64,000 nt of DNA from Aquilaria yunnanensis (taxonomy: Eukaryota; Streptophyta; Magnoliopsida; Malvales; Thymelaeaceae). Every line of letters begins with the position of its first letter. The stretch's first letter is position 1. This document shows positions 36,134 through 49,677 of this stretch, piece by piece. A program made the position numbers and the translations under genes. The DNA lies in NCBI GenBank assembly GCA_039654915.1, contig CM077594.1, forward strand, positions 33,763,001 to 33,827,000, read 5' to 3'. Under the pieces are notes generated by a model, which was given only the letters and a program-made list of their open reading frames with translations, searched no databases and had not been told where the DNA came from.

Positions 36134-39100
36134 CTCCTTAACCTCAAACTTCAATCAATTTTTCAAACACAGTTAATTTTTCTTCAACGATAAGAGAGTT
36201 CCTGTCGTAGAGGTTGTAAGAAAATCACCTTAAGCTCAAACCTGAATCAAATTTTCAACCACAGTCAATTTTCCTCCAACGATAGGAGAGTTCCTCTCGT
36301 AGACGTTATAAGGAAATCCCCTTAACCTCAAACTTCAATCAATTTTTCAAACAGAGTCAATTTTTCCCAAACGATAGGAGAGTTCCTGTCGTAGAGGTTA
36401 TAAGGAAATGTCCTTAACCTCAAACTTGAATCAATTTTTCAACCAGAGTGAATTTTTCTTCAACGATAGGAGAATTCTTCTCGTAGAGGTTATAAGGAAA
36501 CCTCCTTAACCTCAAACTTCAATCAATTTTTCAAACACAGAAATTTTTCTCCAACGATAGGAGAGTTCCTATCAAAGAGCTTCAAAGGAAATCTCCTTAA
36601 CCTCAAATTTCAATCAACTTTTCAAACACAGTAAATTTTCTCTAACGATAGGAGAGTTCCGGTCAAAGAGGTTCAAAGGAAATCTTCTTAACCTTAATCT
36701 TCAATCAATTTTTCAAACATAGTCAATTTTCTTCAACGATATGAGAGTTCCTGTCGTAGAGGTTCTAAGGAAATCTCCTTAACCTCAAACTTTATTTAAT
36801 TTTTCAAACACAGTCAAGTTTCTCCAACGATAGGAAACTTCTGGTCGTAGAGGTTCTAAGGAAATCTCCTGAACCTCAAATTTCAATCAATTTTTCAAAC
36901 ATACTCAATTTTTGTTCAACGATAGGACAGTACCTATCGTAGAGGTTATAAGAAAATCACCTTAACCTCAAACTTGAATCAATTTTTCAACTACAGTCAA
37001 TTTTTCTTCAACGATAGGAGAGTTCCTGTCGTACAGGTTATGAGGAAATCTCCTTAACCTAAAACTTTAATCAATTTTTCTCCAACGATAGGAGAGTTCC
37101 TGTCATAGAGGTTCAAAGGAAATCTCCTTAACCTCAAACTTCAATCAATTTTTCAAACACAGTCAATTTTCTCCAATGATAGGAGAGTTCCTGTCTTACA
37201 GGTTATAAGGAAATCTCCTTTACCTCAAATCTCAATCAATTTTTCAAACACAGTCAAGTTTCTCCAATGATAGGAGAGTTCCTGTCGTAGAAGTTCTAAG
37301 GAAATCTCCTGAACCTCAAACTTAAATCAAATTTTAGAACACAGTCAATTTTTCTTCAATGATAGGAGAGTTCCTGTCATAGAGGTTCTAAGGAAATCTC
37401 CTTAACATCAAACTTGAATCAATTTTTCAACCACAGTCAATTTTCTCCAATGATAGGAGACTTCCTGTCGTACAGGTTATAAGGAAATGTCCTTAACCTC
37501 AAACTTGAATCAAGTTTTCAACCACAGTCAATTTTTCTTCAACGATAGGAGAGTTCCTGTCGTAAAGGTTATAAGGAAATTTCCTTAACCTCAAACTTCA
37601 ACCAATTTTTCGAACACAGTCAATTTTTCTGCAATGTTAGGAGAGTTCCTGACATAAAGGTTATAAGAAAATTTCCTTAACCTCAAACTTGAATCAAATT
37701 TTCAGCCACAGTCAATTTTTGTTCAATGATAGGAGAGTTCCTGTTGTAGAGGTGATAAGGAAATCTCATTAACCTCAAACGTCAATAAATTTTTCAAACA
37801 CAGTCAATTTTTCTCCAACGATAGGAGAATTCCTGTCGTAGAGGTCCTAAGAAAATCTCCTTAACCTCAAACTTTAATCAATTTTTCAAACACATTCAAT
37901 TTTCTCCAACGATAGGAGACTTTTTGTCGTACAGGTTATAAGGAAATGTACTTAACCTCAAACTTGAATCAAGTTTTCGACCACAGTCAATTTTTCTTCA
38001 ACGATAGGAGAGTTCTTGTCGTAGAGGTTATAAGGATATCTACTTAACCTCAAACATTAATCAATTTTCCAAACACAGTCAATTTTCTCCAACGATAGGA
38101 GAGTTCCTATCATAGAGGTTCAAAGGAAATCTACTTAACCTCAAACATCAATCAATTGTTCAAACACAGTCAATTTTCTCCAATGATAGGAGTGTTCCTG
38201 TCGTAGAGGTTATAACGAAATCTCCTTAACCTCAAACTTTAATCAATTTTCTAAACACAGTCAATTTTCTCCAACGATAGGAGAGTTCCTGTCGTAGAGG
38301 TTCAATGGAAATCAACTTAACCTCAAACACCAATCAATTTTTCAAAGATAGTCAATTTTCTCCAACGATAGAAGTGATCCTGTCATACAGGTTATAAGGA
38401 AATCTCTTTAACCTCAAACCTCAATCAATTTTTCAAACACAGTTAATTTTCTCCAATGATCGGAGAGTTCTTGTCGTAGAAGTTCTACGAAAATCTCCAG
38501 ATCCTCAAACTAGAATCAATTTTTAAAACACAGTCAATTTTTTTTCAACAATAGGAGGGTTCCTGTCGTAGAGGTTCTAAGGAAATCTCCTTAACCTGAA
38601 ACTTCAATCAATTTATCAAATACAGTCAATTTTCTCCAAAGATAGGAGAGTTCCTATCGTAGAGGTTCTAAGGAAATCTCTGTAATCTCAAACTTCAACC
38701 AATTTTTCAAACACAGTCAATTTTCTCCAACGATAGGACACTTCCTGTCGTACAGGTTATAAGGAAATTTCCTTAACCTCAAACTTGAATCAAGTTTTCA
38801 ACCACAGTCAATTTTTCTTCAACGATAGGAGAGTTTCTTTCGTAGAAGTTGTAAGGAAATCTCCTTAAACTCAAACTTCAATCAATTTTTCAAACAAAGA
38901 CAACTTTCTCCAATGATAGGAGAGTTCTTGTCGAACAGGTTCTAAGGAAATCTCCTTTATCTCAAACTTTAATTAATTTTTCGAACACAGTCAATTTTTC
39001 TTCAACCATAAGAGAGTTACTGTCGTAGAGGTTATAAGGAAATGACCTTAACCTCAAACTTGAATCAATTTTTCAAACACAGTCAATTTTCTCCAGCGAT

Positions 39101-41474
39101 AGGAGACTTCCTGTCGTAGAGGTTCCAAGGAAATCAACTTAACCTCAAATATCAATTAATTTTTTGAACACAGTCAATTTTCTCCAACGATAGGAGTGTT
39201 CCTGTCGTGCAGGTTATAAGGAAATCTCCTTAACCTCAAACCTCAATCAATTTTTCAAACACAGTCAATTTTCTCCAATGATAGGAGAGTTGTTGTCGTA
39301 GAAGTTCTATGGAAATCTCCTGATCCTCAAACTTGAATCAATTTTTAAAACACAGTCAATTTTTCTTCAACGATAGGAGAGTTCCTGTCGTAGAGGGTCT
39401 AAGGAAATCTTCTTAACCTTAAACTTCAATTAATTTTTCAAACACAGTCAATTTTCTCCAACGATAAGAGACTTTCTGTCGTATAGGTTATAAGGAAATG
39501 TCCTTAACCTCAAACTTGAATCAATTTTCCAACCACAGTCAATTTTTCTTCAACGATAGGAGAGTTCCTGTCATAGAGGTTATAAAGAAATCTCCTTAAC
39601 CTCAAACTTCATTCAATTTTTCAAAGACAGTCAATTTTGGCCAACGATCGGAGAGTTCCTGTCGTATAGGTTCTGAGGAAATCTCCTTGACCTCAAACTT
39701 TATTCAATTTTTCAAACACAGTCAATTTTTCTTGAACGATAAGAGAGTTCCGATCGTACAGGTTATAAGGAAATCTCATTAATCTAAAAAATTAATCAAT
39801 TTTTGAAACACAATCAATCTTCTGCAATGATAGGAGAGTTCCTATCGTAGAGGTTCTAAGGAAATCTCCCGAATCTTAAACTTAAATCAATTTTTCAAAC
39901 ACAGTCAATTTTTAATGAACGAGATGACAGTTCCTGTTGCAGAGGTTCTAAGGAAATCTCCTTAACGTCAATCTTCAATCTATTTTTCAAATACAGTCAA
40001 TTTTTCTTCAACGATAGGAGACTTTCTATCACAGAGGTTCTAAGGAAATCTCCTTAAACTCAAACTCAATCAATTTTACTTCGATGATTTGAGAGTTCCT
40101 GTCGTAGAGGTTCTAACGAAATCTCCTTAACCTCAAACTTCAATCAACTTTTCAAACAAAGTCAATTTTGTCGAACGATAGGAGAGTTCCTGTTGTAGAG
40201 ATTCTAAGGAAGTCTCTTCAACCTCAAACTTTAATCAATTTTTCTCCAACAATAGGAGAGTTCATGTCGTAGAGGTTCTAACGAAATCTCCATAACCTCA
40301 AACTTCAATCAATTTTTCAAATACAGTCAATTTTGTCCAACGATCGGAGAGTTCCTGTCGTACAGGTGGTAAGGAAATCTCCTTAACTTCAAACTTCAAT
40401 CAATTTTTCAAACACAGTCAATTTTGTCCAACGATCGGAGAGTTTCTGTCGTACAAGTTCTAAGGAAATCTCCTTAACCTCAAACTTCAATCAATTTTTC
40501 AAAAACAGTAAATTTTTGTTCAACGATAAGAGAGTTCCTGTTGTAGAGGTTATAAGGAAATCACGTTAACCTTAAACTTCAATCAATTTTTCAAACACAG
40601 TCAATTTTCTCAAATGATAGGAGAGTTCCTGTCATAGAGGTTGTAAGGAAATCTCCTTAACCTCAAACTTTAATTAATTTTTCAAACGCAATCAATTTTT
40701 TGGAACGATAGAAGAGTTCCTGTCGTAGGGGTTCTAAGGAAATCGCTTTAACCTCAAACTTCATTCAATTTTTCCAACACAGTCAATTTTCTCCAACAAT
40801 AGGAGAATTCCTGTCGTAGAGGTTCTAAGGAAATCTCCTTAACCTGAAACTTCAATCAATTTTTCTGACACAGTCAATTTTGACCAACGATCGGAGAGTT
40901 CCAGTTTTTGAGGTTCTAAGAAAATCTCCTTAACCTCAAACTTCAATCAATTTTTCAAACGCAGTCAATTTTTCTCCAACGATAGCTGGGTTCCTGTCGT
41001 ACAGGTTCTAAGGAAATCTCCTTAACCTCAAACTTTAATCAATCTTTCAAACGCAGTCAATTTTTTGGAACGATAGCAGGGTTCCTATCGTAGAGGTTCT
41101 AAGAAAATCTCCTTACCCTCAAACTTCAATCAATTTTTCAAAAACAGTCAATTTTGTCCAACGATCGGAGAGTTCTTGTCGTAGAGGTTTTAAGGAAATC
41201 TCCTTAACCTCAAACTTCAATCAATTTTTCAAACACAGTCAATTTTGTCCAACGATTGGAGAGTTCCTGTCGTCCACGTTCTAAGGAAATCTCCTTAACC
41301 TGAAACTTCAATCAATTTTTCAAACATAGTCAATTTTGTCCAACGATCGGAGAGTTGCTGTCGTACACGTTCTAAGGAAATCTTCTTAACCTCAAACTTT
41401 AATTAATTTTTTCAAACACAGTCAATTGTTTGGAACGATAGGAGAGTTCATATCATAGAAGTTCTAAGGAAATC
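36134..41474 (+). repeat. Diverged satellite monomers without a clear higher-order period
   Basis: These are continuous 91-92 bp monomers that vary in many positions, including some GAATCAA/ACCACAG variants and a short 74-bp type near 37060. A 422-bp cassette lies at 39867-40288. No other internal period stood out by eye, and there is no gene. Confidence 0.85.
39867..40288 (+). repeat. 422-bp five-monomer cassette, copy 1
   Basis: Order: a monomer with TTTTTAATGAACGAGA in place of the usual dyad start; a CAAATACAG monomer with TTTCTATC; a short AACTCAATCAA monomer; a CTTTTCAAAC(A/C)AAGTC monomer with TTGTAGAGATTC; and a short monomer with TTTTTCTCCAACAATAGG. The same order and exact length recur at 50136-50557, 52936-53357, 58603-59024 and 60030-60451. 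Confidence 0.82.
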
Positions 41475-42296
41475 TCCTTAACCTCAAACTTCTATAAATT
41501 TCTCAAAAACAGTCAATTTTCTCAAACGATAGGAGAGTTCCTGTCGTGGATGTTCTAAGGAAATCTCCTAAACCTCAAACTTTAATCAATTTTTCAAACA
41601 CAGTCAATTTTTCTTAAACGATAGGAGAGGTCCAGTTGTAGAGGTTCTAAGGAAATCTCCTTAACCTCAAACTTCAATCAATTCTTCAAACAGAGTCAAT
41701 TTTCTCTAACGATAGGAGAGTTTTTGTCGTAAAGGTTCTAAGGAAATCTCCTTAACCTCAAACTTCAATCAATTCTTCAAACAGGGTCAATTTTCTCTAA
41801 CGATAGGAGAGTTTTTGTCGTAGAGGTTCTAAGGAAATCTCCTCAACCTCAAACTTCAATCAATTTTTCAAACACAGTCAATTTTCTGCAACGATAGGAG
41901 AGTTCCTGTCGTATAGGTTAAAAGGAAATCTCCTTAACCTCAAACATCAATCAATTTTTCAAACACAGTCAATTTTCTCCAACGATAGGAGTGTTCCTGT
42001 CATACAGGTTATAAGGAAATCTCCTTAACCTCAAACCTCAATCAATTTTTGAAACACAGTCAATTTTCTCCAACGATAGGAGAGTTCCTGTCGTGGATGT
42101 TCTAAGGAAATCTCCTAAACCTCAAACTTTAATCAATTTTTCAAACACAGTCAATTTTTCTTCAACGATAGAAGAGTTTCTGTTGTAGAGGTTCTAAGGA
42201 AATCTCCTTAACCTCAAAACTTCAATCAATTCTTCAAACAGAGTCAATTTTCTCTAACGATAGGAGAGTTTTTGTCGTAGAGGTTCTAAGGAAATC
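41475..42296 (+). repeat. Pentamer-family block, 9 monomers (C D E E A B C D E)
   Basis: It is built from the five monomer types of the 456-bp pentamer at 43103-44925, with type E doubled. Type marks: A CTGCAACG with GGTTAAAAGG; B AACATC with GTGTTCC; C GTGGATGTTC; D CTTTAATC with TTTCTGTTG; E TTCTTCAAACAG with TTTTTGTCG. Confidence 0.8.
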
Positions 42297-43102
42297 TCCT
42301 TAACCTCAAACTTCAATCAACTTTTCAAACACAGTCCATTTTTCTCCAACGATAGGAGAGTTGCTGTCGTACAGGTTATAAGGAAATCTCCTTAGCCTCA
42401 AACTTCAATCAATTTTTCAAACGCAGTCAATTTTCTCCAACGATAGGAGAGTTTTTGTCGTAAAGGTTCTAAAGAAATCTCCTTAACCTCAAACCTCAAT
42501 CAATTTTTCAAACACAGTCAATTTTGTCCAACGATAGGAGAGTTCCTGTTTTAGAGATTATAAGGAAATCTCCTCAACCTCAAACTTCAATCAACTTTTC
42601 AAACCAAGTCAATTTTCCCGGACGATAGGAGAGTTCCGGTTGTAGAGATTCTAAGGAAATCTCCTCAACCTCAAACTTCAATCAATTTTTCAAAGACAGT
42701 CAATTTTTCTCCAATGATAGCTGAGTTCCTATCGTACAGGTTCTAATGAAATCTCGTTAACCTCAAAAAATTCAATCAATTTTTCAAACGCAGTCAATTT
42801 TCTCCAACGATAGGAGAGTTCCTGTCGTACTGGTTCTAGGGAAATCTCCTTAACCTCAAATCTCAATCGATTTTTCAGACACAGTCAATTTTGTCCAACG
42901 ATAGGAGAGTTCCTGTTGTAGAGATTCTAAGGAAATATCCTTAACCTCAAACTTCAATCAACTTTTGAAACCAAGTCAATTTTCTCGAACGATAGGAGAG
43001 TTCCTGTTATACAGATTCTAAGGAAATCTTCTCAACCTCAAACTTGAATCAATTTTTCCCCAACAATAGGAGAGTTCTTGTCGTAGAGGTTCTAAGGAAA
43101 TC
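42297..43102 (+). repeat. Tail following the first pentamer block
   Basis: This is a run of other monomers beginning with a CAACTTTTCAAACACAGTCC type. Parts of it (first three and last three monomers) reappear in order after the second pentamer block at 44926-45455, where the middle monomers are missing. Confidence 0.7.
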
Positions 43103-44925
43103 TCCTTAACCTCAAACTTCAATCAATTTTTCAAACACAGTCAATTTTCTGCAACGATAGGAGAGTTCCTGTCGTACAGGTTAAAAGGAAATCTCCTTAA
43201 CCTCAAACATCAATCAATTTTTCAAACACAGTCAATTTTCTCCAACGATAGGAGTGTTCTTGTCGTACAGGTTATAAGGAAATCTCCTTAACCTCAAACT
43301 TCAATCAAATTTTCAAACACAGTCAATTTTCTCCAACGATAGGAGAGTTCCTGTCGTGGATGTTCTAAGGAAATCTCCTAAACCTCAAACTTTAATCAAT
43401 TTTTTAAACACAGTCAATTTTTCTTCAACGATAGGAGAGTTTCTGTTGCAGAGGTTCTAAGGAAATCTCCTTAACCTCAAACTTCAATCAATTCTTCGAA
43501 CAGAGTCAATTTTCTTTAACGATAGGAGAGTTTTTGTCGTAGAGGTTCTAAGGAAATCTCCTTAACCTCAAACTTCAATCAATTTTTCAAACACAGTCAA
43601 TTTTCTGCAACGATAGGAGAGTTCCTGTCGTACAGGTTAAAAGGAAATCTCCTTAACCTCAAACATCAATCAATTTTTCAAACACAGTCAATTTTCTCCA
43701 ACGATAGGAGTGTTCCTGTCGTACAGGTTATAAGGAAATCTCCTTAACCTCAAACCTCAATCAATTTTTCAAACACATTTAATTTTCTCCAACGATAGGA
43801 GAGTTCCAGTCGTGGATGTTCTAAGGAAATCTCCTAAGCCTCAAACTTTAATCAATTTTTCAAACACAGTCAATTTTTCTTCAACGATAGGAGAGTTTCT
43901 GTTGTAGAGGTTCTAAGGAAATCTCCTTAGCCCCAAACTTCAATCAATTCTTCAAACAGGGTCAATTTTCTCTAACGATAGGAGAGTTTTTGTCGTAGAG
44001 GTTGTAAGGAAATCTCCTTAACCTCAAACTTCAATCAATTTTTCAAACACATTCAATTTTCTGCAACGATAGGAGAGTTCCTGTCGTACAGGTTAAAAGG
44101 AAATCTTCTTAACCTCAAACATCAATCAATTTTTCAAACACAGTCAATTTTCTCCAACGATAGGAGTGTTCCTGTCGTACAGGTTATAAGGAAATCTCCT
44201 TAACCTCAAACCTCAATCAATTTTTCAAATACAGTCAATTTTCTCCAACGATAGGAGAGTTCCTGTCGTGGATGTTATAAAGAAATCTCCTAAACCTCAA
44301 ACTTTAATCAATTTTTCAAACACAGTCAATTTTTCTTCAACGATAGGAGAGTTTCTATTGTAGAGGTTCTAAGGAAATCTCCTTAACCTCAAACTTCAAT
44401 CAATTCTTCAAACAGAGTCAATTTTCTTTAACGATAGGAGAGTTTTTGTCGTAGAGGTTCTAAGGAAATCTCCTTAACCTCAAACTTCAATCAATTTTTC
44501 AAACACAGTCAATTTTCTGCAACGATAGGAGAGTTCCTGTCGTACAGGTTAAAAGGAAATCTCCTTAACCTCAAACATTAATCAATTTTTCAAACACAGT
44601 CAATTTTCTCCAACGATAGGAGTGTTCCTGTCGTACAGGTTATAAGGAAATCTCCTTAACCTCAAACCTCAATCAATTTTTCAAACACATTTAATTTTCT
44701 CCATCAATAGGAGAGTTCCAGTCGTGGATGTTCTAAGGAAATCTCCTAAACCTCAAACTTTAATCAATTTTTCAAACACAGTCAATTTTTTTCAACGATA
44801 GGAGAGTTTCTGTTGTAGAGGTTCTAAGGAAATCTCCTTAACCTCAAACTTCAATCAATTCTTCAAACAGAGTCAATTTTCTCTAACGATAGGAGAGTTT
44901 TTGTCGTAGAGGTTCTAAGGAAATC
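43103..44925 (+). repeat. Pentamer higher-order repeat, 456 bp, four tandem copies
   Basis: The landmark CTGCAACGATAGG has its G at 43151, 43607, 44063 and 44519, exact 456-bp steps. Each copy runs A-B-C-D-E. Copies differ at scattered bases, so this array is older or less homogenised than the 2,054-bp block. Confidence 0.93.
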
Positions 44926-45455
44926 TCCTTAACCTCAAACTTCAATCAACTTTTCAAACACAATCCATTTTTCTCCAACGATAGGAGAGTTCCCGTCGTA
45001 CAGGTTATAAGGAAATCTTCTTACCCTCAAACTTCAATCAATTTTTCAAATGTAGTCAATTTTCTCCAACGATAGGACAGTTCTTGTCGTAAAGGTTCTA
45101 AAGAAATCTCCTTAACCTCAAACCTCAATCAATTTTTCAAACACAGTCAATTTTGTCCAACGTTAGAAGAGTTCCTGTTTTAGAGATTCTAAGGAAATCT
45201 CCTTAACCTCAAATCTCAATCAATTTTTCAAACACAGTCAATTTTGTCCAACGATAGGAGAGTTCCTGTTATAGAGATTCTAAGGAAATCTCCGTTACCT
45301 CATACTTCAATCAACTTTTCAAACCAAGTCAATTTTCTCGAACGATAGGAGAGTTCCTGTTATACAGATTCTAAGGAAATCTTCTCAACCTCAAACTTGA
45401 ATCAATTTTTCTCCAACAATAGGAGAGTTCCTGTCGTAGAGGTTCTAAGGAATTC
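44926..45455 (+). repeat. Tail following the second pentamer block
   Basis: It begins with the same CAACTTTTCAAACACA-type monomer as 42297 and ends with the AACCAAGTC and short TTTTTCTCCAACAATAGG monomers also found near 42940-43102. This suggests that pentamers plus tail once duplicated as a larger unit. Confidence 0.7.
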
Positions 45456-47837
45456 TCCTTAACCTCAAACTTCAATAAATTTTTCAGACACAGTCAACTT
45501 TCTCCAGCGATAGGAGAGTTCTTGTCGTAAAGGTTCTAAGGAAATCTCCTTAACCTCAAACTTTAATCAATTTTACAAACACAGTCAATTTTTCTTCAAC
45601 CATAGGAGAGTTCGTGTCATAGAGGATATAAGGAAATCACCTTAACCTCAAACTTGAATCAAATTTTCAACCACAGTAAATTTTTCTTGAACGATAGGAG
45701 AGTTCCTATCGTAGAGGTTATAAGGAAATGTCATTCACCTCAAACTTGAATCAATTTTTCAACCACAGTAAATTTTTCTTCAACGATAGGAGAGTTCTTG
45801 TCGTAGAGGTTATAAGGAAATCTCCTTAACCTCAAACTTCAATCAAGTTTTCAAACACAGTCAATTTTTTCCCAACGATAGAAGAGTTCCGGTCAAAGAG
45901 GTTCAAAGGAAATCACCTTAACCTCAAACTTTAATTAATTTTTCAAACACAGTCAAATTTCTCCAACGATAGGAGAGTTCCTGTCGTACAAGTTATAAGG
46001 AAATCTCCTTAACCTCAAACCTCAATTAATTTTTCAAACACAGTTAATTTTCTTCAACGATTGGAGAGTTCCTGTCATAGAGGTTCTAAGGAAATCTCCT
46101 GAACCTCAAACTTCAACCAATTTTTCAAACACAGTCAATTTTTCTTCAATGATAGAAGAGTTCCTGTCATAGAGGTTCTAAGGAAATCTCCTTAACCTCA
46201 AATTTTAATCAATTTTTCGAACACAGCCAATTCTCTCCAACGATAGGAGAGTTCCTGTCTTACAAGTTATACGGAAATATCCTTAACCTCAAACTTCAAT
46301 CAATTTTTCACCCACAGTCAATTTTTGTTCAACGATAGGAGAATTCCTGTGGTAGAGGTTATAAGGAAATCTCTTTTAACAACAAACTTCAATCAATTAT
46401 AGGAACACAGTCAGTTTTTCTCCAACGATAAGAGACTTCCCGTCGTACAGGTTATAAGGAAATCTCCTTAACCTCAAACTTCAATCAATTTTTCAACCAC
46501 AGTCAATTTTTCTTCAACGATAGGAGACTTCTTGTCGTAGAGGTTATAAGGAAATCTCCTTAACCTCAAACTTGAATCAATCTTCCAAACATAGTCAATT
46601 TCGCTCCAACGATAGAAGAGTTCCTGTCGTAGAGGTTACAAGGAAATCTTCTTAACCTCAAACTTCAATCAATTTTTCAAACACAGTCAATTTTTCTCCA
46701 ACGATAGCTGAGTTCCTGTCGTACACGTTCTAAGGAATTCTTCTTAACCTCAAACTTAAATCAATTTTTCAAACGCAGTCAATTTTCTCCAACAATAGGA
46801 GAGTTACTGTCGTACAGGTTCTTAGGAAATCTCCTTAACCTCAAACCTCAATCAATTTTTCAAACACAGTCAATTTTGTCCAACGATAGGAGAGTTCCTG
46901 TTGTAGAGATTCTAAGGAAATCTCCTCAACCTCAAACTTCAATCAACTTTTCAAACCAAGTCAATTTTTTCCAAGGATAGGAGAGTTCCTGTTGTAGACA
47001 TTCTAAGGAAATCTCCTCAACCTCAAACTTCAATCAACATTTGAAACACAATCAATTTTCTTGAACGATAGGAGAGTTCCTGTTGTAGAGATTCTAAGGA
47101 AATCTCGTCAATCTCAAACTTCAATCAATTTTTCAAAGACAGTCAATTTTTCTCCAACGATAGTTGAGTTCCTGTCGTACAGGTTCTAAGGAAATCTCCT
47201 TAACCTCAAACTTCAATGAATTTTTCAAACACAGTCAACTTTTCTGCAACGATAGGAGAGTTCCTGTCGTAGAGGTTATCAGGAAATGTCCTTAACCTCA
47301 AACTTGAATCAAATTTTCAACCACAGTAAATTTTTCTTCAACGATAGGAGAGTTCTTGTCGTAGAGGTTATAAGGAAATCTCCTTAACCTCAAACCTCAA
47401 TCAATTTTTCAAACACAGTCAATTTTTCTCCAACGATAGAAGAGTTCCGGTCAAAGAGGTTCAAAGGAAATCTTCTTAACCTCAAACTTCAATTAATTTT
47501 TCAAACACAATCAATTTTCTCTAACGATAGGAGAGTTCCGGTCGTACAAGTTATAAGGAAATCTCCTTAACCTCAAACCTTAATCAATTTTTCAAACACA
47601 GTCAATTTTCTTCAACGATGGGAGAGTTCCTGCCGTAGGGGTTCTAAGGAAATCTCCTGAACCTCAAACTTCATTCAATTTTTCAAACACAGTCAACTTT
47701 TCTTCAATGATTGGAGAGTTCCTGTCGTAGAGGTTCTAAGGAAATCTCCTTAACCTAAAATTTCAATCAATTTTTCAAAAACAGTCAATTCTCTCCTACG
47801 ATAGGAGAGTTCCTATCTTACAGGGTATACGGAAATG
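45456..47837 (+). repeat. Diverged satellite monomers
   Basis: These are head-to-tail 91-92 bp monomers with mixed variants. They include one copy of the 461-bp five-monomer cassette (46280-46740). No gene or RNA was seen. Confidence 0.8.
46280..46740 (+). repeat. 461-bp five-monomer cassette, copy 1
   Basis: Order: a CACCCACAG/ACCACAG monomer ending in GGTAGAGG with CTCTTTTAACA; a GTCAGTTTTT monomer with GATAAGAGACTT; an ACCACAG monomer with GGAGACTTC; a GAATCAATCTTCC monomer with GCTCCAACG; and a GATAGCTGAG monomer. It recurs at exactly 461 bp at 47838-48298, 48849-49309, 56676-57136 and 61323-61783. Confidence 0.8.
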
Positions 47838-49677
47838 TCCTTAACCTCAAACTTGAATCAATTTTTCAACCACATTCAATTTTTCTTCAACGATAGGAGA
47901 ATTCTTATGGTAGAGCTTATAAGGAAATCTCTTTTAACATCAAACTTCAATCAATTTTTCAAACACAGTCAGTTTTTCTCCAACGATAAGAGACTTCATG
48001 TCGTACAGGTTATAAGGAAATCTCCTTAACCTCAAACTTCAATCAATTTTTCGACCACAGTCAATTTTTCTTTAACGATAGGAGACTTCCTGTCGTAGAG
48101 GTTATAAGGAAATCTCCTTAACCTCAAACTTGAATCAATCTTCCAAACATAGTCAATTTTGCTCCAACGATAGGAGAGTTCTTGTCGTAGAGGTTATAAG
48201 AAAATCTTCTTAACCTCAAACTTCAATCAATTTTTCAAACACAGTCAATTTTTCTCCGAGGATAGCTGAGTTCCTGTCGTACAGGTTCTAAGGAAATCTC
48301 CTTAACCTCAAACTTCAATCAATTTCTCAAACGCAGACAATTTTTCTGGAACGATAGGAGAGTTCCTGTCATACAGATTATAAGAAAATGTCCTTAACCT
48401 TAAACTTGAATCAATTTTTCAACCACAGTCAATTTTTCCTCAACGATATGAGAGCTCCTGTCATAGAAGTTATAAGGAAATCTCGTTAACCTCAAACTTC
48501 AATCAGTTTTTCAAACGCAGTCAACTTTTCTGCATCGATAGGAGTGTTCCTGTAATAGAGATTATAAGGAAATGTCCTTAACCTCAAACTTGAATCAATT
48601 TTTCAATCACAGTCAATTTTTTTCAACGATATGAGAATTCCTATCGTAGAGGTTCTAAGGAAATCTCCTGAATCTCAAACTTCAATCAATTTTTCAAACA
48701 CAGTCAATTTTTTTTCAATGATAGGAGAGTTCCTGTCGAAGAGGTTCAAAGGAAATCTCCTTAACCTCAAATTTCAATCAATTTTTCAAATACAGTCAAT
48801 TCTCTCCAACGATAGGAGAGTTCCTGTCTTACAGGTTATACGAAAATGTCCTTAACCTCAAACTTGAATCAAATTTTCAACCACAGTCAATTTTTCTTCA
48901 ACGATAGGAGAATTCCTGTGGTAGAGGTTATAAGGAAATCTCTTTTAGCATCAAACTTCAATCAATTTTTCAAACACAGTCAGTTTTTCTCCAACGATAA
49001 GAGACTTTCTGTCGTACAGGTTATAAGGAAATCTCCTTAACCTCAAACTTCAATTAATTTTTCAACCACAGTCAATTTTTCTTCAATGATAGGAGACTTC
49101 CTGTCGTAGAGGTTATAAGGAAATCTCCTTAACCTCAAACTTGAATCAATCTTCCAAACATAGTCAATTTTGCTCCAACGATAGGAGAGTTCCTGTCGTA
49201 GAGGTTATAAGGAAATCTTCTTAACCTCAAACTTCAATCAATTTTTCAAACACAGTCAATTTTTCTCCAACGATAGCTGAGTTCCTGTCGTAGAGGTTCT
49301 AAGGAAATCTCCTTAACCTCAAACTTCAATCAATTTTTCAAACGCAGTCAATTTTTCTGCAACGATAGGAGAGTTCTTGTCATACAGACTATAAGGAAAT
49401 GTCCTTAACCTCAAACATGAATCAATTTTTCAACCACAGTCAATTTTTCTTCAACGATATGAGAGTTCCTGTCGTAGAGGTTATAAGGAAATCTCCTTAA
49501 CCTGAAACTTCAATCAATTTTTCAAACGCAGTCAACTTTTCTACAACGATAGGAGAGTTCCTGTCATACAGGTTATAAGGAAATGTCCTTAACCTCAAAC
49601 TTGAATCAAAATTTCAATGACAGTCAATTTTTCTTCAACGATATGAGAGTTCCTATCGTAGAGGTTATAAGGAAATC
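47838..49677 (+). repeat. 11-monomer repeat of 1,011 bp, one full copy plus nine monomers
   Basis: Copy 1 is 47838-48848. Copy 2 starts at 48849 and follows the same monomer order for nine monomers to 49677. Each copy opens with the 461-bp cassette, followed by CGCAG, ATATGAGAG and AACTTTTCTGC types. Three chance open frames of 64-74 codons lie here because some neighbouring monomers keep frame; they are not genes. Confidence 0.82.

Noticed and set aside
47835..49040. Three open frames of 64-74 codons within the satellite
   Set aside because: They are translations of consecutive monomers that happen to keep frame. The 91-bp period shifts frame between most monomers, and the frames end within two to three monomers.
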